Source: Chromera velia
Lineage: Eukaryota; Sar; Chromeraceae
DNA length: 11,142 bases
NCBI GenBank assembly: GCA_018398765.1
Contig: JAHBMJ010003761.1
Span: forward strand, 76,446-87,587
Reading direction: 5' to 3'
The notes below the pieces were generated by a model. That model ran no database searches and was not told the DNA's origin. It was given only the letters and a program-made list of their open reading frames with translations. The translations under genes and the position numbers were made by a program. Positions 1 through 8,402 of the stretch are shown piece after piece (within the stretch, counting starts at the first letter, position 1; each line of letters begins with the position of its first letter).

Positions 1-1548
1 CAACGGAAAGGCGGAAGCCGGTGAGTCGATTGTTGGTGTTTCTTCGTCAATGTGGCTGTGCTTGCGGTTTTGAGCTTCTCCCCGGCCCCTTGGAGCTCGA
101 AGACTTCCACTCTTCTTCCTGTTTGTTCGGCTGCTCTTCCCCGGGATTCGATCCGTCCCGTCTTCTTCGCTGTGTGTCTGATTGCAAGAGCCATGGTGCG
201 ATCTGAGAGGGAGAATGGGTAAGGAAGACTTCAAAGAAGGGTCGAATGGTTGGCCTGTTTGTCTGCTGCGTCTGTCTGTCTTTCTGTCAATTTGTTTATC
301 CTTCGCTATGCGCAGGTCATCAAGCATCCGCGAAAGCCTGGTGTGACAGGAGAGGTCAGTGAGTGAGTGAGTGAGTGAGTAAGTTAGTGAGTAGGTGGAA
401 GGGCTAAATGACCAATTGAGGGTTTTTTCACGCCTGTCCTGTGCTGTGAAGAGGGAGTGACTAGAAAGAGGCACGAGAGATTCTTTTCATAAATTTTCGT
501 TTTCGCTTTGAGCCCTCCGCACACTCCGTTTCTCTTATTTTCTTCTTCTTCTCTTCTTTTCTCTTTCTTCTTCATGCCAAATCATGCCGTCCCTTCCCCT
601 TTCTCCAGAATTCCCTTTGATCTCTTCTCTTCTTTGTGTTTGCATCCTTCCCGTGTTCTCGTTTCCTTCACGTCAATCATGCATGCGTCCCTTCCGTTTT
701 CCCCCTTTCTGACTCTCAGATCTTCCGTCTGATTCCAAATTTCGAACTCTGGGGAAACACGTCAGTAGAGTCAAACTTACCTTGCACGGTAATAATGCTT
801 TCATCTTCCATTTGGAAGGGAGAGAGTTGTACCGATTATGTCTCCCTCTTGGTCTTGGTAACGTTCTTTCCATTGGAAAGGACTTCTCCTATTCCCGCTC
901 AATCTTCTTTCTTTTCCTCTCCTCGCATGTAAGCACTTCGGCATGACGCACGCTTTCACCTCTCCTTTTCTCAGTCAATTCATCTCTTTCAGTGACCAGC
1001 AACAGCTTCGATTCTTTTTCCTTCCCGTCACCGTGCCCCTGCTCTCACCACTGACTGCAATGTCGTGAGACAGAAACAACAAAAAGTGTCGATGAGAGTA
1101 AGGCTGAGTCGATCTCCGAACGCCTCTCTTCTGTACGACTGGAACTTTCCAAATGCAGAGTGACGTGTGTGTCGTTCGATGAGAAGACCGACGAGGCTCT
1201 CGAACTGCTGAGAGAAAGGGGAATTTCTGGAGGGCGCAGGAACAGAAGACCGAAAGACCTCAAGGTCAGTCAATCCCTCCCTGCGTCTTTCTTTCTGTGT
1301 AGCTGAGAAGATCTCCCGCTTAAAGTCATGCGGGGTGTGTTCTTTCCAAAGGGCCTTGGCACCGCCCGATTCCTGCTGGCGCTGTAGTGTGTCCTCGCCC
1401 CTCTTTGACCTGGTGACGGAAGGATGATGTGGCTTTTGAGTCTCTTTTGCCATGTGCTCCTGAACCTTCTTTCTCCTGTTCCTTTCTCCCTGCCCCCTTC
1501 TCTGCTTCCCCTTTTGCCGCGTGCAAGCATGCATCTTTCTGCGTGTGC

Positions 1549-1614
<66 letters not shown>

Positions 1615-4081
1615 CTATATGTGGTTATGTTTGTGTACGTGCAGTCAGAGGAACTGGTGATGGTCCGACAGCCGGAGACCGAAAGGGACAGGTGGGTGGA
1701 TGGAGAGGGGAAGGGGGAAGGGTGAATGCCCCGTGGAAGTCTGTGATGGCTCTCTGACCTGACGTGTACGTTTCTAGAGATCCTCCCTCTATGTTTCTCT
1801 CTCTTGCGTCTTCTGTCCTTTGGGGGTCTACCTTGGTCTCTCAGTCGCCTTGCAGCTTTGCTTGAGGACGACATGAGAAAAGAGCAAAAAGAAAAAGTTT
1901 ACGCGCTTTCGATTTTGTTTCATCGCTGAGTGACTCCATGACACTCCTCTCGTTGTTTTTTCTCTGTCTCTTCCCCCCTGTCTTTTGCTGCAGTGTTGAG
2001 TGGGCCCTCTATAAAGAAATGTCGTTCTTGGAGAAGCAGGCAGATGAAGAAGAGGCGAAGACCATAGCAGCAGAGGAGGCAGGAGAGACGGGCTCCGAGA
2101 AGGCTCCAGATGCTGCCGGTTCTCCCCAGGCAGCAGCAGTGCCAGACAAGCCGAAGCCGGTGCCTGTGGAGGTGACTGACGTTGACGCACAGGATGAGAC
2201 CATAGATCTCGATGCCCTTTTCGGAACCGGGGAGGGGCCCTCTGCTGCCGCAGCTGCAGCTGCCCCCCCACAGGTCCGTGAAGTGGAGAGGAAGAAGGGA
2301 TGTGACGCTTCCGCGGATGGTCCCATATTTGAAAGGGAAAAAATTGGAGCTTGCTTTTTGCTCAGATTCCATCAATCAAAACTGGTGGCAATAGAGACAC
2401 ACACGCACATTTCATTTGTTGAAGACTCGGTCCTTCAAACGCTTTACGCTGTGAAGCAAACTTCCAGTGCTCTGCTGCTCGGTGCTGACATCCCCGAATT
2501 TCTCTCTCTTGTTTGTAATGTTGTTTCTCTCTCTGCCCCTCACTTCCTGTGCAGAACCAAAAGAAGGGTCACTTCGGAAGCAGCAGTCTTCTCAGCGAAG
2601 CGAAGATGCTGAAGCTGTTGCGGAAGTATACTTCTTCTGAAGGAGAGGCAAGAAGATCGGTGGGCAAAAAAAAAAAACGTCGGGAAGAAAAGGGAAAACA
2701 AGGGGTGAAGAGCGGGAAAATGGAATTGGTAGCACGGCAACCGTCTTGCCGCAATCGATTCTCTTGTCCCCCCGACTCCATTCTCATTTCCTCCTTCATG
2801 GAATAATGACAAACTGGTCTGGCGCAACGGACTTGTCGGTTCTTCATCAGGCTCTCCCTTCCCTGCTACGCCCATCCCCTGTTTCCCGCCGTCTCTCTCT
2901 TTTGTGCTTGACTGATGTGTATGTGATGTCTTGTCTCCTCTTCCTCTTCTGCGTCTTGTCTCAACTCGTGCTTGCCCGCCTTTGGATTGTGTGATGGATT
3001 CGTTCGATCGAGTTGCAGGAAAAGAAGGGAGGGCAGTTCGTTCTCCTCGCGCTTCCTGATCCTGAGAAGAAACCCCCCAAGAAACGGTCATGGACAGACA
3101 GCACAGGTAGGTAGGTAGGGAGGGAGGGAGGGGAGTCTGTCTCGGCTCGGGGGGAATCCGCATACCCGTCTCTGTGGGGGTGTGATTGTGTATGGGTGTG
3201 TGTGTGCGTGTGTGTGTGTTGGTTACGCAACTATTGAGTGCCCGACGTGTTGGTGCCAGAGCGAATGGAGGAGGGTGGGGGATGAGCTGTTTTGGGGCGG
3301 TGGCTTTATTCTTATGTCTCGCCTGTAGCCTTTTTTCTCTTCGACAAATTCTTTTTCCCGTGCACTGATTTCTCTTTCGTTTTCTCTGCCTGTCCCTCCT
3401 CCGATCTTTTTGCAACGTTGTTTGCGACCATCGTATGCAGCCGAAGTTCTTCCTCTCTCGTGTCTGGGAAGAATTTTGAACTTCTCGAAGAGCAAAGCCA
3501 GGAGAGTCGAGAAAAGGGTCGGTCTACCTACCGGCTTTTCTGGATGCCTGTTTTCTCGCCGGTGCAGAAGGAAAAAGAAGCAGTACTCGTGTTGAGTGTC
3601 TGCAACGTGATCTCTCTCTACGTCGAGGCCCACTCTCTTTTCCTGTTTCCCTTTTTGTGCGCCCATTTCTGCTTCTGCTTGCTCGTCGTTCGACATCTTC
3701 GCCTTCACAGTCTCTATCCAAGCTCTATTGTGCTTCTCTTCGCTTGGCTGCCTGCCGGTCCGTTTCTACTCATGAGTGAAAAGAAGAAGAGAGAAGAGAA
3801 AAATGAACCGGAGTGAACAGAAGCCGAAGAAAAATGCGGAGCCTCTGGATTTTCAAGTGTTTTCAAAGTCATGGTGGATTCATTTTCTGCGAATGGGTGG
3901 ATGCATGGATGGACCTTACTCACAGAGGCCTGCCGAGTACGAGGGGTTTGAGTTTGATGACCAGCTGGGAGAGGGGGAGGACGAGGCAGAGGACAGACTG
4001 GCCCTCTCGAGAAGAGACTGGAGTACCGAGGAGGAGCTCGCAGCACAGGGCGCGAAAGACGAGGCTTTTTCTTTATTCTGA
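1..4081 (+). CDS. 3' part of an intron-rich gene for an unrecognised charged protein (nine exons, 5' end missing)
   Basis: I read nine exons: 1-20, 316-354, 1074-1264, 1645-1691, 1994-2273, 2555-2659, 3019-3106, 3441-3517 and 3926-4081. They join without a stop into 333 codons ending in TGA. Every intron is GT-AG, and all eight junctions keep frame (phases 1,1,0,2,0,0,1,0). Donors share a GTNNGT-like form (gtgagt, gtcagt, gtgggt, gtccgt, gtaggt, gtcggt), and most acceptors end in GCAG. Exon 3 encodes a helical charged stretch ending in a basic patch (GGRRNRRPKDLK). Exon 5 is rich in Glu/Ala, with a DETIDLDALFG motif and a seven-Ala run. Exon 7 carries KKPPKKRSW, which looks like a nuclear localisation signal. 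The last exon is acidic (EYEGFEFDDQLGEGEDEAED). I see no signal peptide, membrane segment or enzyme motif. Nuclear location is inference, and I do not recognise the family. The least certain parts are exons 1-2 and the exon 8 to 9 junction. Reading through the exon 8 donor would instead end at 3595. Confidence 0.75.
355..395 (+). repeat. GTGA tetranucleotide repeat at the start of intron 2
   Basis: The intron opens with gtcagtgag and continues as roughly six GTGA units that then decay (gtaagttagtgagtagg). The repeat overlaps the donor site, so several GTGAGT copies, each a good donor by itself, lie within 25 bases of the splice junction. Confidence 0.85.
1557..1612 (+). repeat. Compound (CT)n(GT)n microsatellite inside intron 3
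   Basis: An uninterrupted CT run (about 14 units, 1557-1584) passes directly into a GT run (about 14 units, 1584-1612). It lies between the exon ending at 1264 and the acceptor at 1643-1644, with the GT part only about 30 bases upstream of that acceptor. It produces spurious antisense open frames rich in His-Thr and Arg-Glu. Confidence 0.95.
3107..3133 (+). repeat. GTAG then GGGA repeat at the start of intron 7, with a G-quadruplex motif
   Basis: The donor gtaggt is itself the first unit of a (GTAG)3 repeat, which changes into (GGGA)n. Positions 3118-3133 read GGGAGGGAGGGAGGGG: four G-runs separated by single A, a textbook intramolecular quadruplex pattern on the transcribed RNA sense strand. 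Confidence 0.85.
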
Positions 4082-4992
4082 TCGCATACAGGTCTGCACT
4101 CACTGCACGCGTCCTTTCGTTGTTCGACAGTGCTAAGTTTCCATATGAATTGATACGTCCGATACGCGCAAAGATCCTTTGATAGTCTGAGCTTCTCTCA
4201 CATGGCTAAGCAGAAGGAGACTCGAATGCCCCTTCCTGTATGTATCAGTTGGCCGAAAATGTGTCGGTCGCCCTCAGAAAAGGGGGAGAAAAGGAGACAA
4301 AGTGGGCACATGAGCATGAGAGGAGGGAATCAGACTGACCATGCATCCTCTCTGCACGGGCAGATCGATTGATTGTGACTTGCCAGGAAAGATTGCGCTG
4401 TCACAAAATAGTTCGATCATCTTGTGCCCATTCCTCGTACTAAGTTCTTCCAGGCAAAGAAAGTGGTGGGTGTTGGGATTCACGCCCCTCGTGTGTGAAT
4501 TCATTTTGCCGACCGCTGGTACAAAAAAGAGGCATGCCCTCCTCTGACGTTTTTTCAGGCTAGAGGCAGAAACTAGGACAGAAAAGAAAGGCTGCATCTC
4601 CGTCTCTCTTCCGTGTCGATTTCTCGTGTCCTCTCCTGCAGACCGGAGAGCCAGCCCGAGACTCAACACCCAACGGTTCCAACCTCGATCAGAGTCGATC
4701 TCCGCAACAAAGGCCGCCAATTGAAGACCACGTACACACAACCGCAGCCTTCGACTTTCCCGCTTGAAGCGGACTTTCCCGGAGTCTGGAATGCACTGCT
4801 GTCATCGTGACACGGATATTCGATGTCACGCACTGTGTATTCATACACACTTTCAAGGACTCTTCAAGTTCACCATGCACTCTTCAACTAAAAGACTTAA
4901 AACACTCTGCAATGTTAGAGCTTTCTGCATTTCTAGCTCTAGTTCTTCCTGTATTTACATATATACATTCTATACTAGATTCATTGATTCAA
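4082..4992. other. Intergenic stretch and probable 3' untranslated region, no firm gene
   Basis: This follows the stop of the intron-rich gene. I see no canonical AATAAA signal before the transposon at 4993. From about 4840 the base composition becomes distinctly AT-richer. The only coding-like item is a weak exon candidate after a good acceptor (tcctctcctgcag) ending at 4642. All three frames beyond it stay open for 80-170 bases, so the frame cannot be chosen and no upstream partner exon is evident. A 155-codon minus-strand open frame (4274-4741) has no family resemblance and looks like chance. Confidence 0.55.
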
Positions 4993-5009
4993 CCTAGGCC
5001 CTGCATTCC

Positions 5010-5069
5010 ATAAATAATAAAAAAAAAGAAAAAAAAAGAAAGTTTCTGATCTTTTTTTTTATTATTTAT
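5010..5069. repeat. A/T hairpin just inside the left end of the TA-flanked element
   Basis: A 19-base arm (5010-5028, A-rich) is exactly complementary to 5051-5069 (T-rich), leaving a 22-base loop. It could form a cruciform in DNA or a hairpin in RNA. Confidence 0.9.
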
Positions 5070-5662
5070 TTATCAACTAAAAAGTATTGCTTTGTTCCCC
5101 CTGTCCGGCCACCTTATGGCGTCCAGACAGAAGGTAAAGCGAGGACAAGAACCTTAGGGAAGATCTAGAGAAGGAACGTGAGCAACACTCACTCAAGCAA
5201 CACTTTACAAGAGGTTTGGCTCTATATTAGTTCAAGCGCTAACGCGATCTCCCAGTGGGATTCCAATCAGCTGGATGCATTCTATCATGCACAGTTTCTA
5301 CTTATTCCTCTCTCTCAGACTCTTAAGAGCTCTCGATCTATGCCAAACAGATACCAGACTCAAACGATGCTATCCGTTGCTCGAGTGACATGTTGCATGC
5401 TTGAATACGAAGGTCAGACTCGATTTCAACAACTTTGATCGACGCGCGTGACACGTACGAAGCAAAGCGCGGCGGCGGAATGTGGCACGGCATGCTGGCT
5501 CACTCAGTCACGGCGCATGCGAAGGCTCAAAGGGCGGCGCCATAGGGTAGGACTCCACAGTATATAGTTTTCAATGCAACACCCCGTGCAACACTTTTGC
5601 AACACTTGAGCAACAGTTGTTTGCCTACTAAGTGTCATGATCAATAAAAAAAAAATCTATTA

Positions 5663-5678
5663 AAAAAAACGTTTTTTT
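5663..5678. repeat. A7CGT7 palindrome just inside the right end of the TA-flanked element
   Basis: Seven A, then CG, then seven T form a perfect 16-base palindrome a few bases inside the right terminal repeat. It mirrors the A/T hairpin at the left end, though the sequence is not the same. Confidence 0.9.
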
Positions 5679-5870
5679 ATATGTAGTGCAGGGCCTAGGA
5701 TTTAACACACTGGCAGTTAGTACTGCAATGAACTTTCTGTCTAACTTTCTTCATAGGATAGGAAGAATTGGATTAATGTCTAGACTATAGTGTCTGGAGG
5801 ATTGACCTCCTGCTCCAATGCCGAGCGTTTGACGTGCGGCATCCAGGAAAAGCATATACTCGTATTGAAC

Positions 5871-6426
5871 CTTCCTGGCAGAGTTGTTAAGTCCTGATAA
5901 ACCTAAGTACCGAAATCCGATACCGACCCCCCGATCCGAAATTTTTCGGTATTTTCGGTATCTTTTCAGTACTTTCGGTACCGGTTTTTTTACATATTCT
6001 AAACAGGTTTTTAGAACTCTTTACAGACTGTTTATACGCCGTTAGGACACTGGAATACTCAAAGATGACTAGCATGAACTTTTGATGTCTAATTTGAAGC
6101 ATGGGGGGGGTAATGCAAACAGTTCTACACATGGGTTTTATGCCTCAATCCATAGACCGTTCTAGAAGACCTTGTAGAAGACAGAAGTCGCGGAACAATC
6201 AAAAAAGCTAGAAAAGACTTTCTTAATTTTAGTTTATCATTGTATTTTATTTATTTTATTTTATGAAGTGTGTTTCAATGATATTGTAACATCAGACTAC
6301 ATGTGATTTTAAAGTTTGAGAGTCATTTAGGTCGGTACCGAAAGATCCGATCCGAAATCCGATACCGACCCCCCCTCTGGTACCGAGGTACCGAAAGTAC
6401 TGAGACTTAACAACACTGCTTCCTGG
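5871..6426. mobile_element. hAT-type non-autonomous transposon with a perfect 8-bp target site duplication
   Basis: The element spans 5879-6418 (540 bp). CTTCCTGG is present immediately outside both ends (5871-5878 and 6419-6426): an exact 8-bp duplication, the length typical of hAT transposons. The terminal inverted repeats are CAGAGTTGTTAAGTC (5879-5893) and the complement of CAGTGTTGTTAAGTC (6404-6418). They match at 14 of 15 bases and begin with the hAT-like CAG. Subterminal regions are packed with CGGTA/TACCG motifs in both orientations, a known feature of hAT ends where transposase binds. A 23-base stretch is repeated in direct orientation at 5910-5932 and 6352-6374. A 16-base segment at 5967-5982 reappears inverted at 6387-6402. 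The AT-rich centre has no transposase, so the element must have been moved in trans. Confidence 0.92.
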
Positions 6427-7028
6427 TGGAATCCTGGCTGGCCTGGACAAGCCAATCAATCACTAGATCAATCACTACTAAATTATATTGTATATATGCA
6501 TTAATCTTTGTATATGAATGGATCATATATAGTTTAACAAGAGTTAAAACGATCGAAAGTGATTTAAAACTGACTTAGCTGTAAAGGAAGTACAGACATG
6601 TGCAGACCTAACAGCTAGCCTAGCAGTAGACATGTTTTTTCGATACACTGATACAGGATAAAAGCTTCCAGCCTAGCCTAGACTCCCCCAGCCCTAGAGC
6701 CTAGCTGTATATAGTTTAATTCTGAGTCGCTAGTTATAATTCGCCTAGAGATCGACTAGCCTTGAGATTCAAGTTGAGAAACCAACTTATATTTACGTTT
6801 AATATATGTACACAAACATATACACATACTGGTTAATACTCACTATACTTGGAGTTTAAGTGTTTGGCCATTCATTTTTGTTTTTGCTGTACAAAGGTTT
6901 TGTGCTACAAACCCTATATTGCATCCCTATGGCTGACAATTATAGCCTGTCAGCTAGGGCGGCTATAGCTGTCAGCTAGGCTGTCAGACAGCTGAGAGCT
7001 CGAATCACCACTCGATTTTAGGCTCCAT
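6427..7028. other. AT-rich intergenic block with CCTAG and CTGTCAG motif clusters
   Basis: This lies between the hAT element and the ankyrin gene's stop codon, so it probably includes that gene's 3' untranslated region. GCCTAG occurs about five times between 6618 and 6750. TATATAGTTT occurs twice here and once inside the TA-flanked element. CTGTCAGCTAGG is repeated at 6947-6958 and 6969-6980, followed by CTGTCAG at 6981. I see no coding potential and no clean polyadenylation signal. The block may be the remains of further mobile elements, but I found no paired ends. Confidence 0.5.
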
Positions 7029-8402
7029 TTAAGGGAGCAGCTGAAGAATCTCTGGAGCGCTAGCAAAGTCTTTTGCCTTCAGCCCAGCGTCGTTCTCTGC
7101 TGCTGCGTTCGCTCCCTTCTGAAGGAGAAGAGAAACAATCCTCACACTGCCCTGCTGTGCTGCCAACATCAGACCAGTATTTCTCTTTGTGTCGGTTGCA
7201 TTGATGCGACCCTTCAGTGAGCACATCGGGGTGGTCTCGACAAGATACTCTGCAACGCGCTCAAACCTTTTCATGCATGCGTGCATGAGCGCAGTCCTGC
7301 CGTTCTTGTCCTGCAGGTCAACATCTACCCCCGCCTTCACCAACACCTCTGCCACCTCCCGGCTGCCCACCCCCATGGCGGAAACACTGTGCAAGGCAGA
7401 ATACCCGTTGTTGTTTGTTTTCTTCAAAAGCAATGATCCACCCTCAGCCTCAATAATTTCTCTCACAAGCTCTGCATCGGGTGATGTTGCTGCCACATGG
7501 AGAACGGTATTCTTTGTACTTGTGGTACCGTTCACATTCGCTCGCCCCTCCACCAGAAGGCAGCGAGCCACCTCCCACTTGGAGCGGCTGAGAGCGATCT
7601 GCAGGGCACTCTCATGCAGCTCAGCGGCTTTTTTGTTTACATCGGCACCGTTGTTTAGAAGAAAACGGACTAGGGGGAGGAGACCACGGTGGGCTGCGAA
7701 GGAGATGGGGGTGCATTTCGGGTGTGCAGATGCCCCCCTCTCACTGATTGCATTCACGTCTGCCCCCCTGGCAACCAGACGCTCTGCGACAGAGACAGTA
7801 GTGCACAGATGAAGGCCTGTGTAAGTTGTTGCGGGGTCCGTTACAACAACGTTGACCGATTCCTCTGAACATAGGCGCAAAGCCATCTGTTCTCCTTCTT
7901 CACCCTTCTTAAGAGCTATGAGGAGGGCAGACTCCCCCGCCTCGTTCTTGCTGTTCCCGTTCGCCCCATTTCTGAGAAGCAGACCAACTGCCTTGGTGTG
8001 CCCATCTTTTGCAGCCCTTGTGAGAGGCCGCTCTCCCTCTAGCACAGCCTCGAGGTCGGTACCAAAACGCAACAGCAGGCAGAAGTCTTTGCATCTCTGC
8101 TCCGACCCCCGATCTGCTGAGAAGCTCTTCTGTACTGATCGAAGTGTCATTGCCTCAACTGGCTTGAAGGCAGGTAGGGCAGATCGCTTGATTGTCTCGA
8201 GTGTTTCTTTGAAGAAGTTCATTTTGAGGAAGCGGCGCAACACTTCGTCAAGGGAAGTGTGCCACTGTTTCAGACAGACATTCAGATGATTTCGGATTTC
8301 CCCCCTCTCCGTCTCAGACTCGGCACTTGCGCTCACGATACGAACTTTCGCTTCGGCAGCGGCGAGCCTTTCCAAAATGTGGGGGTCGATGGAGGACCCC
8401 AT
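7029..8402 (-). CDS. Ankyrin-repeat protein, single exon, 457 residues
   Basis: This is an intact open frame with no intron. The start is the first Met (MGSS). It has a good eukaryotic context, A at -3 and G at +4 (aagaacATGG). Residues 1-120 are mostly helical and charged with no domain I recognise. From about 122 to the end there are some nine to ten ankyrin repeats, visible as LTRAAKDGHTKAVGLLLRNGA (122-150), ISFAAHRGLLPLVRFLLNNGADVN (233-256), ALQIALSRSKWEVARCLLV (266-284), ALHSVSAMGVGSREVAEVLVKAG (336-358), ALMHACMKRFERVAEYLVE (371-389) and LMLAAQQGSVRIVSLLLQKGA (411-431). Ankyrin repeats bind partner proteins, but these do not reveal which. No signal peptide, membrane segment, kinase, F-box or other partner domain is present. 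The repeats are degenerate in spacing and not recent duplicates. The lack of introns contrasts with the gene on the left and could reflect a retrocopy or family style. Confidence 0.9.
   Translation of the reverse strand: MGSSIDPHILERLAAAEAKVRIVSASAESETERGEIRNHLNVCLKQWHTSLDEVLRRFLKMNFFKETLETIKRSALPAFKPVEAMTLRSVQKSFSADRGSEQRCKDFCLLLRFGTDLEAVLEGERPLTRAAKDGHTKAVGLLLRNGANGNSKNEAGESALLIALKKGEEGEQMALRLCSEESVNVVVTDPATTYTGLHLCTTVSVAERLVARGADVNAISERGASAHPKCTPISFAAHRGLLPLVRFLLNNGADVNKKAAELHESALQIALSRSKWEVARCLLVEGRANVNGTTSTKNTVLHVAATSPDAELVREIIEAEGGSLLLKKTNNNGYSALHSVSAMGVGSREVAEVLVKAGVDVDLQDKNGRTALMHACMKRFERVAEYLVETTPMCSLKGRINATDTKRNTGLMLAAQQGSVRIVSLLLQKGANAAAENDAGLKAKDFASAPEILQLLP

Larger units (their letters stand above)
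4993..5699. mobile_element. Non-autonomous DNA transposon (MITE-like), TA-flanked with GGCCCTGCA terminal repeats
   Basis: The left end is GGCCCTGCA (4997-5005) and the right end is its exact reverse complement (5687-5695). Similarity extends to 15 of 18 bases. Both ends are flanked by TA (4995-4996 and 5696-5697) within a palindromic CCTAGG, so the target duplication is either TA, as in Tc1/mariner-like elements, or CTAG. The element is 699 bp long. The motif GCAACA recurs six times, two near 5182-5202 and four in 5576-5615. Strong A/T inverted repeats lie just inside both ends. No transposase is encoded: the longest frame (5178-5438, 86 codons) has no recognisable domain. Superfamily assignment is inference, because the palindromic flank hides the true duplication length. 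Confidence 0.75.

Noticed and set aside
316-354. Frame reading VIKHPRKPGVTGE for exon 2
   Set aside because: Attractive as peptide text, but it ends in phase 0 while the next exon requires phase 1; only the frame reading HQASAKAWCDRR joins both neighbours.
1326-1874. 182-codon minus-strand open frame with His-Thr and Arg-Glu runs
   Set aside because: It is kept open by the compound microsatellite, with no complex conserved sequence; it is antisense to an intron and a small exon.
1938-2612. 224-codon + frame as a stand-alone gene
   Set aside because: It contains the real exon 1994-2273, but its ends read intron sequence. The spliced model uses good GT-AG sites and keeps frame with its neighbours.
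2540-3415. 291-codon minus-strand open frame
   Set aside because: It runs antisense across two exons and two introns of the spliced gene, is rich in His-Thr and Arg from CA and CT tracts, and shows no domain.
3568-3582. Small extra exon (KEKEA) between exons 8 and 9
   Set aside because: It would need an intron of only 50 bases, far shorter than all the others, and direct joining of 3517 to 3926 already keeps frame.
4274-4741. 155-codon minus-strand open frame
   Set aside because: No recognisable motif or Kozak-like start, ordinary length for chance at this composition, and no splice-linked partner.
5178-5438. 86-codon open frame within the TA-flanked element
   Set aside because: Too short for a transposase, with no catalytic or DNA-binding motif; more likely filler of a non-autonomous element.
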